DNA of 64,000 nt from Hymenoscyphus infarciens (lineage: Eukaryota; Ascomycota; Leotiomycetes; Helotiales; Helotiaceae), in assembly GCA_001414345.1 (NCBI GenBank), contig LLCB01000135.1, positions 62,001-126,000 on the forward strand, read 5' to 3'. Below the pieces are notes generated by a model that was not told the origin of the DNA, ran no database searches, and was given only the letters and a program-made list of their open reading frames with translations. The number at the start of each line of letters is the position of its first letter. The stretch's first letter is position 1. The position numbers and the translations under genes were made by a program. Below are positions 12,259 through 23,909 of the stretch, one piece after another.

Positions 12259-13824
12259 TCAAGCCATTTCAAGCAACTTGGGACGATGACTCTTCTCAGC
12301 ACCCTCCTTCTCCTTCTTATCCTTATGCTTCTTGAAAAGTATACTCAACGCCGAACTCTTCTTCTTCTTCTCCTTACTCATAACCACCAACTCCTTCCCC
12401 TTACTCTCATGTCTACTCACATGACTGCGCTCACTCCTCCCACTCTCGCTCTTAGCAGGCGCCGTCTTACTGCTCGACGACCGAGCAGGGATTTCTCTCG
12501 GAGCAAACGTAGAAACACGAACATCAGACGCACTATCTCTCCTCCTAACACTCTTAGAAGTCTTACTCGTCTTGACGCTTCGCTCACTAGCCACACTCTC
12601 TGGCGCCTTAGGACGTCTTCGTTCCTCGCGAGCGCGTTCCTTGATCCGTTCTTTCTTCTGGTTGGCAGCCATGGGGGTGATGAACTCGCCATCTACACTC
12701 GTGGCAACACTTTGCACTTCCGCATCTGCGATTCCGCGACGCCAGCTCTCGATGGAACCCATTTCGGAACCGTCAAAGACCATGGCTTCTTCCATGCGGT
12801 TGGCTTCCACCTTTTTGGCTTCGTTGTTGGCCTGGATTTGCTTGACGATTTTGTAGCCCCCGAACATGACGACTGTGACACCAAGAGCAACCCCTCCAGC
12901 GATCAAAAATTGTGGCGATGCAAGGAGAGCAAAGACAGCAGGCGAGGAGGCCTTGAGACCGGTGAGAATGGTGGGGCTCATGGCTTTGAGGATGTTAGAG
13001 AGTTCAGCGAGGGTGAGGGCAACAGCAGCCATGGCTTCGGGGTTGGCTTGGAGATTGGCAATGATTGCAGTGGCAGAATGTTGTAAACAATGAGCTTCTA
13101 ACAATAACGAATCGAGTTTCGTCATGGTAGCTTCCAATTCTTCCTCATTCACAGCTGTGCCAGGTGATGGTGGGTGATGCAGCTCTCCATATGCCAAGTT
13201 CATATCAATCTTGTCCTTTTTCTTATCATTTCGCACATCGGGATCGGACACGCTGCGATGCAGCGAGTATGCTGGAGGAAGCGTCTCAGTTCTGGCAAGT
13301 CCACCACCATGCGCGGCGAAATCGGTATTTCTCCTTGTAAGACCTGGGGCATCTTCGAATAATGGGGTACGGTATTGGGAGCCATCGGGACTGAGAGCAC
13401 GACGGGATCGTGGTTGGGAGCTGCGACTTCTTCGGGTTGAAGCTACACTCCCTTCTTTTCCCTCCGAGATGTGGGATAGTGGAGGTCGACTGGTCAAAGC
13501 TCGGTCTTTGTGATGGCGGGAGGAACGACCTGATCGACGGGAATGTCTGGACGATGCAACGGATTGAGTCTCCTCGCGAGCTTGTATGAGATTTTGGGCG
13601 GTCTTATATGCAATTCGCTTTTGATGTTCTGCTCTTATAGCCTCCTTCTTCTCATTCTTCTTTTCGTTATATGCGGCCTTGGCTTCCTGGAAAATATTGA
13701 CGAGGTGTTTGCCCTGCGGCGTGGTCAGCTAAGTACCAACATGTGAAGAGGGGACAGGGGAGCTTACAGTGCTGACCACTTTGCCAGACTTATTGATGAT
13801 CGTTACCGTCTCCATGATCGGCAT
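12259..13824 (-). CDS. Conserved fungal protein of unknown function with one hydrophobic segment (2 exons, 503 aa)
   Basis: Exon 1 is 13768-13824, then a 54-bp GT-AG intron (13714-13767) and exon 2 12259-13713, with the phase kept. The N-terminus (MPIMETVTIINKSGKVVST) may start instead at Met4 (13815). A Lys/Glu-rich helical stretch follows (about 20-70), then a Ser/Arg-rich low-complexity region and a PPAYSLHRSVSD motif (about 165-175). Next come an Ala/Leu-rich helical region (about 210-275), one hydrophobic segment (about 278-308) and a long charged tail ending in a Lys-rich cluster (464-503). The architecture resembles ascomycete proteins of unknown role seen next to membranes. A single-pass membrane anchor or a buried helix are both possible. 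I do not assign a function. The coding call rests on intact frame, length and clean splice sites. Confidence 0.8.
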
Positions 13825-15759
13825 CGTGACGGCTGTGTATTAAAGCAATTGAAACCAAAGACCAGCTTCGGGAAGGTAAATGTTCGTGGGATCGTGAAGT
13901 TGGTCTAGAGAAATGGGACGTCGTTAAAAGTGCGGTGAGTGAGACGATATCCCGGATATTTGAGGGGGCTGGGGAGCAAAGATAAAGACAAAGAATAATA
14001 ATAAGCGCCTCCTGGGCTATTGATAGTAGCCGTTCGAGTGAGATGAGACACGGCCTCTGTCTCTTTGTACGAGATACTCTTGTATGATATTTCAAAGATA
14101 GAAACGCTGAGGGGTTGGTTGAAAGGCGGAGAGCCGGGTTCGTGAGGTCGAGCGAGGTAGAAGAGGAGGTCCCGAGGAGGTCGTCAGTATTGAGGCCCAG
14201 GAATCAGTCAGGTGGGAGGCGAAATGTTGGTCCAGGCGCGAAATCTTTATCGCGATTGGTGAGGAGCACGACAACTCGCTGAACCTCACAACCAAGCAAT
14301 GGAGAAGGCAAACTGGCGAGGCGCGTGTGGTATGAGAGGTCGATATTGAGGTCCTAAGAGGATAGTGGCGGGTCTATTTCATGGAGATCTTCTGCCTGTC
14401 AATGCTATTCTACTAGTATTGCGAGAATAAAATGCAAATGAGAATGCCGCTCCGTGTTCCGCGACCCAGATACAGTAGGTATCGATATCGATCCCTGCCT
14501 GCCTGCCTGCCTGCCTGCTTGCATTGCTGCCGTCTTCCTGCTTTGGATCGTGTCACCATCTGAAGCTCGCCGGCCGCAGAACCGACGCAGGCAAAAGGCG
14601 ATCATAGACGTCTATGGATCACTTTTCCGCTCCAAAGTCCAGTTTTCTAGGAAACTCTTCGCATCTTCCAGCAGTAACCAAGTTCAATGTGTTGGCGCTT
14701 CGTGATTTGACCGCGGCTCCCGTCCCAGCAAAACTTCCAATCGGACGACGGGACAGGCCAAACCTGGGTAGTACTAGCTTAGTACTACCTAGGTAGCTTT
14801 AGCTCTACCTCTTTCGGCCATTTAAGAGTGATTTCGAGTGACTTCGACTTCGCCCAGCTGTACCAGGATCCATCACTGTCAGCCAGTCAAAGGCATTCAA
14901 TCTCGTTGGCCTCTTGCAGGTCAAGAAACAAGAATTACTCCACGTTTCAACTCGCTTCCGCAGCCCATCCATGCATGGCCGCCTGTATGTAGTGGCGGAT
15001 CCACGCGGCCAAAAGGTTACGATACAGAAGATTGAGGCGGTGCTGATCTGAATCGCATGAAGAGGTGTGGCTGGAAATAAATACATCTCCTTGGAGGTTT
15101 TATACTAGTATCTCAGCGAAAATATCACCATGTTGCGTTGAGAATTTTCATCTGAAGACTGAGGGTGGTGTGGTGTCTTGGATTCAGGTACACATGTAGC
15201 ATGCATGCACTTTTCAGACAACCTCACACCCAATACCGCATGCAGAAGAGAGAATTGGGAAAGAAAAGATAAAAAGGAATCTTCCGATGTGCAGGAATCC
15301 TTCCAGCTCCAGCTCGCTGGCAACCCCACGTGATGGCAGTATGCCCAAAAATGCACCTCTATGCGGTGCTACCTTACCTCACCGCACACCCAGCTTACCA
15401 TTCAAATTGCAGCCCAATGCCGTCAGAATTCCCATCACGAGCTCAAGAGCATCAAATAAAAACAGACTTCATTTAGACAGTTCCGGGTATGGTAGGTCGC
15501 ATTGAGCTATCTATCATGCCATGTGTAAACACCCAACCGTCCATCGTACAACATATGCAGTAACAGACCTTCCTATGCGTCATTGATCCGAGACCGCAAT
15601 CCCAAGTTCCCACGGAATTCCCACTGGTCCGGCTCCTTCTGACCTTTCGTGATGAAATCCCAATTCTGGGAGAAAATACAATATTGGAGAAAAACATGCT
15701 CAGTCCCCCACTTCCATTCCACATACTCTAACAATCCCATTTCAACTTCCCAAGCCTAT
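13825..15759. other. Intergenic, no gene seen
   Basis: Upstream of the unknown-function gene and downstream of the dynamin-like gene. It holds a CCTG microsatellite (14494-14518) and a near-palindrome, GTAGTACTAGCTTAGTACTAC, around 14767-14788. No ORF with family features or splice partners was seen. Confidence 0.5.
14494..14518 (+). repeat. (CCTG)n microsatellite
   Basis: About six uninterrupted CCTG units, followed by a seventh with one change. Simple repeat, not in coding sequence. Confidence 0.9.
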
Positions 15760-18700
15760 TCATTGATGACGACCACCAAGTTGTGGGGCGTCATTTGGTG
15801 CTTGAACATGAAAATTCATTGGTGAGCTGAAGTCGTCCTCGTTGGAGACATTTTGGTCGTTACCACCACCACGGCGTTTCCCAGCATTATAGCCATTCTC
15901 CACCGGGTCGGGGTCCATACCACCATCACCATACTGAATTGTGACATCCGAATCCCCATCGTTAGAACTGGAATCAATCAGCGCACGAATGCGTTCAAGC
16001 ACACCGCTAGCCGCCTCCAGCTTCTTCTGTGTCTTGAGCAGGTCATTGCGTTCCCGGGCTAGAGCTGCATTGCCGGACAGAAGATACCGGCAAACTGCAT
16101 CGGCTAGAGCATTGTTAGTATATACCTAAAATGCCTTGGAAAGTATTCGAGAACTTACCATCACCTCCAACATTCAGGCCAAACTTTCCTTCAAGCAAAT
16201 GCTCGATGCCCTTGTTCATTTCCACGAATAATCCAACCTTCGTGTTGCCGCAAACTGCTTCAACAAAGCGAACTTTGGCGAGATGGTAGTATCCAATTAC
16301 GTATGCAGCAACATCGACCTCTCTTGTGCATGGAGAATATCTTGCTAGATCTTCTTCTTTGACGTTTCTTCGCAACTGCTCCTTGTCCTTGGCTCGGTTG
16401 GCAGGGTGGTGCAACCAAGCTTCAATTCTAGCTTCCCTACGTGCGGCAGTCAACCTATCGAGAGCCTGTTGCTTGTGGATCTTGAACCCGGGGAGATTCG
16501 TAGTGAACAGTGCTACACCCTCAACGTTATACAACATCATCAGTCTCTCGTGCTGGATCTTTTCGTGATAATTGATAAAGTCGTTGATGTGTTTCTTAGA
16601 ACCGCGGTAGAGCTCGGTGTCTTGGTAGTTTCGGAGGACATCAGAAAGCACACTGTTCATATGCTTCCTCAAGATGGTGAAGGTCGACTCATGGAAAGTC
16701 TCGAGGGGATGCTTCCACGGTTCAACAGCTGTCAAAACATAGTCCTCCTTTACTACGTGGTTGACGTGGTCCGGTAGTCCCGGAATGGCGTTGAAATCAA
16801 TGACCTTTTGTACTTCCAATATGGTCCAGCTGTTGCGACCGCATCCAAGGTAATCTTGAGCGAAAGGTCCATACTTGGCAGCATTCTGGATCGGAAATGT
16901 TAGCTGACGAATTCCACTTGGTGAAGCCAGAATTTCTTGTTTGACCGGGGTTACTGGGGTTTGGGCCCGGCTGAGAAAAGGTCGTTTGGCAGGAGTGCGT
17001 GGAATTTGGCCGTCGGGTGCTTGTCGCTTGTTCGCTGGCTTTCGGACTTCCTCATCCTCATCCTCATCACTCACCAGATTGATCTGTCCTTCGTTTCTGG
17101 GCTGCGCCCGATCCGGGAACCCGTCTGTTGGCGAGTAAGTGCAAATCAGCTCAGGCTGCATCTGCTCCAAAGCAGCTTGGAATTGTTTACACAATATTCT
17201 CCACTGGTTATGAAAATTGTCTTGGCCTTGAAGTGCAGCTTTACCAGCGAGGGCTCTACCGGCGAGAGCTTTACCAGCAAGCATCTTCTCGGCTTGAGCT
17301 GCAAATTTGTGTAGAAGATTACGGACTGTAAATTGCACTTGGTCTTGGGAGACTTTGGGCAATGCAGCCAATCTTTCTTTGATGTCTCTAGCCTGTTGTT
17401 TAACATCTTTCTCAATGTCAGGCAGACTGTAATATGTTAGTGACCGAGTGCAAGAAAATGGAAGGTTTAGACTGATTACCTTTCAAGGATCATCTTGGTG
17501 AACTCGGTTGACAAGAATTGTTGAATCACGGGTGTGCCACATCTCTCTCTGAACTGGGACCACTTGCAACCTGGACCCCACAGAGAACTCCCGTCAAAGA
17601 ATTCTTCTTCTTCCTGAAGACTGCGATTGTGGTAGTCGGAGGCCATTGGATTCCCGGAGAGTGGCGAGTCCGCACCGGGTTGTTTGGTAACAAAATAGCC
17701 ATTGCGAAGAATGTAAGCTCTCTTCTGGAAGATATCATTGTATTCGTCGTGGTAACCTTGCATTCTATCCGGCATCGTGAGAACGCCAACACATCGATCA
17801 TTGGCTCTGCAGCGATTGATAACATCCTTTGTGAGAGACACACCAGGATCATTATGCATAGACATGGCACATATGATCAGGGCTCGAGAATGCTTGACGT
17901 ATTTCATCGTAAGCTGTTCACAAAACTTTGGTCCCTCCTTTTCACCATCATGACGCGGGTTCTTGAAGAGACCAGGCAGATCGTAAAATGAGAGATTGGG
18001 AAGTCTTGGTCCAGATATTGAGACCGAAATCACATTCGGAGAAAAAATCGCCTGTTCGTGGTAGCCTTTCTCGTTTCGAAGCAAAACTTCCTGGGCGTGT
18101 CCAGCAGTTCCTGGAATAAAGAAGCCACTGTCCTTGTCGGGATTCAGAGCAGCGATTTGAGCCCACTTAAGGACCTCTTCCAGCTCGTGCTTGTTTTCGA
18201 TAGTCATAAAGGGCTTGATGACACCGCCGTCTTGTCTTTCTACCCAGCAAGGAAAGGGCTGGGTTTTGATCTTCGGGTTGTACTCGTAAAGCAGTTGCAA
18301 AGAGACTTCGCAACGCCAGGTATTAGCCCCCGAGGTTCGAATGTTGGTCGGGCATCGCGTGCAGGTACCAGTCCCCTTAGGAAGATTGATACCCGCGATT
18401 GCACTCATCAAAGATGACTTCCCGGAACTCTGATCTCCAACCAAGACAAGCTCAGGAAGGCACGTTGCGTGCTTCTTGAGGCCGATGCCCTTCAATTCCT
18501 CAATTGCGTCGATCAGCTGCTTTACGTTCTGGCCAACCATCTCAAGACCGTTCTGCGGACCCGCATCGTCCAAGTGCATGGAGTCCATGGTAGGCTCGCC
18601 TCGTGTTCGTTGTCGCTTTGCTAAAGAAGTGTCAGTAGAATGTGTAGATCGAGTCGAGGAAAACTTACGTGGTGTCAAACGGCCAGAGGCGTCTTGGTAT

Positions 18701-18864
18701 CCAGCCATGTTTCGCAAGTTCCCTTGGACGTTGTCTCCTGGTATGTCAGACCAACGGACCTCAACCGATTCTCTCTTTGGGGTTGTACCAGTACTCATCG
18801 TGGAATCCTCGGGTGTTGGTATGCCATAAAATACGGTAGACTCACGCTTGAGACGTCGAGACAT
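15760..18864 (-). CDS. Dynamin-superfamily GTPase, Mx/Vps1-like fungal paralogue (4 exons, 982 aa)
   Basis: Large GTPase that polymerises on membranes; in fungi many paralogues have unknown roles. Exons (minus): 18669-18864, 17480-18620, 16159-17426, 15760-16103. The introns of 48, 53 and 55 bp are GT-AG and phases agree. G1 GDQSSGKS (127-134), the TCTRCPT switch (about 151-157), G3 DLPG (279-282) and G4 TMPD (347-350) are all present. A stalk region follows and a helical GED-like part (about 800-900) is spread over exons 3-4. There is no obvious transmembrane segment or PH domain. An Ala/Gly/Lys repeat (495-509) and a disordered acidic/basic linker (about 565-610) interrupt the stalk. The C-terminus is Asn/Asp/Gly rich. 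The first intron is in frame and has a canonical donor, branch and acceptor; if retained, 16 residues would be added. Which membrane it acts on cannot be told. Confidence 0.9.
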
Positions 18865-20440
18865 ACCGGGTGGATAGATGCCTTACGGCGTGAATGTTGA
18901 AAGCGTTGGAGATGTGTATCCTAATGAAAAGATCGATCAGCATATGTCGATCTTGTTGGAGGTGGAGGTGGGGATCAATCGAAGGTGATTGAAGATGGTT
19001 GAAGGTGAGGCTTGAGAGGGGGGCCAGCGACGTACCTTGGGAATTCAAATCCGCGCGGCAAAGTCAATACAGATCGAAGGAAGTAAAAGACGAAGCAGAG
19101 ATGCTTCGAAGATCGCAAAGCGATTGAAGGAGGTTGTGCGAAGAGATGAGAATTGAGGTGGTGGTTGGGGGAAGTGAGAAAGATGGAAAGAGGGAAAGGT
19201 TGGTGGGGAAGAGTTGAGATGTATTTAATCGCGGCAAGGCTGCAGCGCATGGGCTAAGACGACGAGATCAATGGCGAGTGGAAGGTGCAAGAGGATTGAA
19301 GATGAGGTTCCCGCGTTGGCTGGAAGATGTATTTGTAGTGAGGCGTGGAAAGTGAAGGTCAGGGAAATGTGAGTTGTGAGAATAGCGAAAAAGACGACTC
19401 AATCCCTAGCTTAAATTGCCGACGCTTTGATTAAATACTCCCCTCAAAGACTTCGAAGATGAACAGACAAACCAATGATCACGTCGAGTTCGCGACCATT
19501 CTCTTCCAGGTTGCGTGTTCTCCGCGCAAACTTGGGAAGTGCGTGCATGGCGCAGGCAAACACCGAATCAGAACTTGACTGAAACCTCTTTTGGAATCGG
19601 ATCTGCGGGTCACGAAAGGAAGATGAGGGGTTGGAAGGCATTCTTCGTGGTGTTGTGAAATCCTCTCCCATTTCTAGCAGAAAATAACAAGCGAGGATGA
19701 GATTTGGCGGGGTAAATGTACTACAAGTATATCTCCACCTGTGAACTTTCAGCAGAGAACCTGAGAAGGAATCATGTCGCAACGAGCAGAGGAAAATGTG
19801 ACCAAGCTGCAATGGATGCAGTGGCGTGTCTCAACATGCATGTACCCGCATCTCCGCCAGACACATTTATCTTCACTACTCGTCAAGCATTTGCAGCCAT
19901 TTTGTATGGGCCGTTCGAGATGGTTGTGAAGGAGTCTTTTCACTGCCGCCCTCTGTCGAATTTCGCGTCAAGCTCGCGTTTGCTGTCGCATCTTCATGAT
20001 ATATTCGCCCATACATATTCTGAGCGTTTTGAAAGAGCAGCGGTAGGTTACTTTCAAGAAGGCTCTCCTCTCTCTGCACCTCCAGAAATTGCTCGAAAAC
20101 CTCTCCATCATCCTATGCAACCTCTGCAACCTCTGCTTGATGACAGCAATGTGAGGAGTCTGCAAAGAGAATGAGAATCAAAACAGAAGTTGTGAGATTG
20201 ATGTCGGCTATGGAGTGAGGTTTCAAAATCCCAAATCCAGCGCCAATCGTAAGAGCCACGGACCCCGCCTCAGAAGCCACAGGACAGGCTCAGCCACTGC
20301 CGATTTCCATTTCAATCTAAAGACCGGACGCCCCCAAAAGTTGCAGTGCTGGCCTTCGTGTTGTCAGTTCTTCCACTTCCCAAAGCCAGATCCCAGCATT
20401 GCATTTGCTCTCCCTCCCTGCCTCCCAAATAAAGATCACC
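18865..20440. other. Divergent intergenic region between the dynamin-like and GMPP genes
   Basis: Holds both promoters (transcribed left and right). It has G/A-rich stretches near 19100-19350 and a CT-rich leader just before 20441, as is usual in fungal 5' regions. No supported ORF is seen; those present are not linked to splice sites or families. Confidence 0.5.
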
Positions 20441-21957
20441 ATGTCTCTCCAAATTCCACATCGCGAAAAGGCAAATGCCTCTCACGCCGCCACCAAGGCC
20501 GTCATTCTGGTGAGTCCTAGCCTTCTGCCACCATTCTGCCAGGGGGAAGCTAGCTACTCAATAATAACAAGGGGAACCACTAACATGCTGTCAACAGGTG
20601 GGCGGTCCATCAAGAGGAACTCGATTCAGACCATTGTCCTTGGATCTGCCAAAGGTATGCCACCACAACACCACAAGCTACTCGAACTCTCGCTGACCAT
20701 CGCTGCAGCCCCTCTTCGAAGTCGCTGGTCATCCCATCGTCTGGCACTGTCTCACCGCCATCGCAAAGGTACCCCACATTCAAGAAGTCTGTATGATCGG
20801 TTACTACGACGAATCCGTCTTCCGCGACTTTATCAAAGACTCTTCCAAGGAGTTCCCCCAAATCAAAATCGTATACTTGCGCGAGTACCAGGCTCTAGGC
20901 ACAGCAGGAGGACTATACCATTTCCGTGATGCCATTCTCAAGGGCAAACCAGAACGTTTCTTCGTTCTCAATGCAGATGTGTGCTGTTCATTCCCATTGA
21001 ATGATATGCTAAGTCTCTTTGAGAGCAGAGATGCCGAAGCTGTCATCCTTGGTACACGAGTGGGTGAAGATGCTGCTAGCAACTTTGGATGTATCGTTTC
21101 CGACGCCCATACCCGCCGAGTCCTCCATTACGTCGAGAAGCCCGAATCCCACATCTCCAACCTCATCAATTGCGGGGTCTACCTCTTTTCCACCGAATGC
21201 ATCTTCCCCTCCATCCGAAGTGCCATCAAGAAGCGTACCGAGCGTCCACGCCTCGTCTCGTACCCCTCCTCCGAAAATCTCGAATCTTCCTTTTTCCAAG
21301 ACGATGACGATGAGGAGAAGAAGAACGAAGTTCTGCGGTTGGAGCAGGATATTCTCAGTGATTTGGCAGATAGCAAGCAGTTTTTTGTCCACGAAACCAA
21401 GGATTTCTGGAGACAAATCAAGACTGCAGGCTCAGCAATTCCCGCAAATGCGCTGTATCTACAAAAGGCATGGCAGACAGGATCAGATGAGCTTGCTAAG
21501 CCATCTGCCAACATCCTCCCACCAGTGTTTATCCACCCTACAGCCCAGGTAGACCCAACTGCCAAACTTGGACCAAATGTCTCAATTGGTCCAAGAGCAG
21601 TTGTGGGCGCGGGTGTCAGAATCAAGGAGGCAATTGTCCTCGAAGATGCTGAGATCAAACACGATGCTTGCATTTTATACGCCATCATTGGCTGGAACAG
21701 TAGAGTAGGTGCGTGGGCTCGTGTTGAAGGGACCCCGACACCCGTCAACAGCCACACAACCAGCATTATCAAGAACGGAATCAAGGTTCAGAGCATCACT
21801 ATTTTGGGTAAGGAGTGTGGTGTTGGTGATGAAGTTCGAGTACAGAATTGTGTTTGCTTGCCTTTCAAGGAGTTGAAGAGGGTAAGCATTGAGATCTCTT
21901 ATAATGATGTTCCGCCACTAATTGAAATAGGATGTTACCAATGAGGTGATCATGTAA
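20441..21957 (+). CDS. Mannose-1-phosphate guanylyltransferase-like protein, GMPPA type (4 exons, 441 aa)
   Basis: Nucleotidyltransferase-fold protein of the GDP-mannose pathway, which feeds cell-wall mannan, glycosylation and GPI anchors. The GMPPA type is better known as the regulatory partner of the catalytic GMPPB/Psa1 enzyme. Exons: 20441-20509, 20598-20654, 20709-21881, 21931-21957; all introns are GT-AG. The N-terminal signature GTRFRPLSLDLPKPLF is at about residues 30-45, with LGTAGGLYHFRD and FFVLNADVC further on. A C-terminal left-handed beta-helix follows with hexapeptide-like repeats (PTAQVDPTAKLGPNVSIGP) and ends in DVTNEVIM. The length of about 440 aa, rather than about 360, fits GMPPA better than GMPPB. 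The first GG...GTR loop has extra residues (GGPSRGTR), also GMPPA-like, so catalysis is uncertain. The start ATG is preceded by CACC, a good fungal context. Confidence 0.9.
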
Positions 21958-22610
21958 TTGATTCCATTGAGCGTCATTGTTATTGAAGGTGGACGAGATA
22001 TGGGAAATACCCATCCCCGCGATGCGTTCACATTTCGAGGCAAGTTCCTTGTGGATGCAAAAAAAAGTAAAATAAAGGCTTCGGAGATAGACCCAATCCC
22101 ACTATTTGTCAAGTATCATTGAATATTCCAAGGTTCGGGTTCGTTTTCACCACGTTTCTACCCCGGTGATATCTCGGAACTTGATCGGCGATTAGATAGC
22201 CTATTTTCCCCCCTCGGCGGGGTTTCACTGGCATCGCCGTTTGTTTACAAATACCCTAGAAAAGGGACGAAAAATGGTCAGTTACGAGTCGTTTCACTGA
22301 AACTACTGGTAGCACTAGTGTTATATCTTTTGAAAATTTTCAGCTTTTATGGAGTCTTTCCCCAAGAAGATTGGTAAGCATGGTGTGTTTGTTGTGACAT
22401 CATGAAGTATTAGAAAGACATTTGCGGGCTCAGCCTTCTGAAAATTCATGGTGGTTTCCACTTTTTTATACATTAGAGAGCAGGAGATGTGGGAGCCGAA
22501 TGATATATAAGTATAAGTCTCAATCCTTCTCTTTTTTTTTCAAGTTCATACCATTCCCTACTTTCCCAAGTTGTTTTCTTTTTTGAACTACATCATCTCT
22601 ACACTTCACA
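21958..22610. other. Intergenic with promoter of the old yellow enzyme gene
   Basis: Contains a TATA-like TATATAA at 22504-22510 and a CT-rich leader before the ATG. Nothing else is recognised. Confidence 0.5.
22504..22510 (+). promoter_or_regulatory. TATA-like box (putative)
   Basis: TATATAA lies about 100 bases upstream of the ATG at 22611 and is followed by a pyrimidine-rich leader. Support is position and composition only. Confidence 0.35.
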
Positions 22611-23909
22611 ATGCCATCTTATATTAACAAAGGCGCTGAAGGCGTAAGTACTCTCTTCCCCTACCATTAATTTCATTCAACTAACAAATCCCAGGTTCCC
22701 TTCTACACTCCCGCTCAAGACCCTCCTTCCGGAACAGCGGCCAACCCCCAACCAAACAATGCGCCAATCCCTAAACTCTTCACCCCCTTAAAAATCCGCG
22801 ATGTCACCTTCCAAAACCGGATCTTCCTCTCCCCATTATGTCAATACTCGGCCAAAAACGGCCATCTAGGACCCTGGCACATGGCCCATCTCGGAGGAAT
22901 CATCTCTCGTGGTCCAGGGCTTGCGATTGTGGAGGCTACATCCGTTACTCCAGAGGGAAGAATTACTCCTGAGGATACGGGCATTTGGGAAGATTCTCAT
23001 CTTGATGGACCTTATGGATTGAAGAGTATCGTCGATTTCGCACACTCGCAAGGACAGAAGATTGGAATCCAAATCGCTCACGCAGGACGCAAAGCATCAA
23101 CCGTGGCTCCTTTCCTACACGCCGGTATCGTAGCAAGCAAAGAGGAGAACGGATGGCCGGACGCGGTTTACGGTCCTAGTACTGTGCCTTACAATGATGT
23201 TTTCCCGCAGCCTATCGCTATGTCCTTGGATGACATCGAGTCCTTCAAGAAATCTTGGGTCGAGGGTGTTAAGAGGGCTATTAGAGCGGGTTTCGATGTT
23301 TTGGAGATTCACAATGCTCATGGGTACCTGCTTAATTCTTTCATTAGCCCGGTATCCAACAAACGAACGGACAAATACGGAGGTTCTTTTGAAAACCGAA
23401 CGAGATTGACTTTGGAAATCGTTGAGTTGACGAGGAAGGAGATGCCAAAGGGCATGCCTCTCTTCTTGAGAATCTCCGCTTCGGAATGGCTTGAGGAATC
23501 AGGCGAAGAATCATGGACAAACACCGATACCGTCCGTCTTGCTCCCCTCCTCGCCGCCGCAGGAGTTGATCTTCTGGATGTTTCTTCCGGAGGAAACTCA
23601 AAGGATCAAAAGATTAAGACTGGACCAGGTTATCAAGCTCCTTTCTCGAAGGAAATTAAGAAAGCGGTGGGCGATAAGTTGTTAGTGGGCACCGTTGGCT
23701 CGATCACTGGTGGCATACAAGCCGAGAGTCTTCTTACTGGGAAGGGAGAGGGGAGTAAGGGCGAACAAGAGCTTGATGTTGCGGTTGTGGGGAGGATGTT
23801 CCAGAAGGAACCGGGATTGGTGTGGAGGTGGGCTGACGAGTTGGGCGTTGCGATTGAGCTTGCGCATCAGATTAGATGGGGGTTTGGGGGCCGGCCGGGG
23901 AGTAAGTAG
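22611..23909 (+). CDS. NADH:flavin oxidoreductase / class III old yellow enzyme (2 exons, 415 aa)
   Basis: FMN-dependent ene-reductase with a TIM-barrel fold that reduces activated alkenes such as quinones and enones with NAD(P)H. Exon 1 is 22611-22643 (11 codons), then a 51-bp intron and exon 2 22695-23909. The SPLCQYSA segment (Cys60, Tyr62) matches the active-site Cys/Tyr pair of YqjM-type class III enzymes. QIAHAGRK (138-144) and the substrate-anchoring HNAH pair (217-220) follow. SPVSNKRTDKYGG and the late phosphate-binding GTVGSITG are also present. The ending GFGGRPGSK recalls the C-terminal Arg of this class. The length of about 415 is normal. Its physiological substrate cannot be predicted; xenobiotic or quinone detoxification is the usual suggestion. 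The short first exon was chosen because its ATG has a good context and a clean donor. Confidence 0.93.

Noticed and set aside
12019..13086. 355-codon plus-strand ORF
   Set aside because: It is antisense to the spliced 503-aa minus-strand gene, whose frame, splice sites and composition are better.
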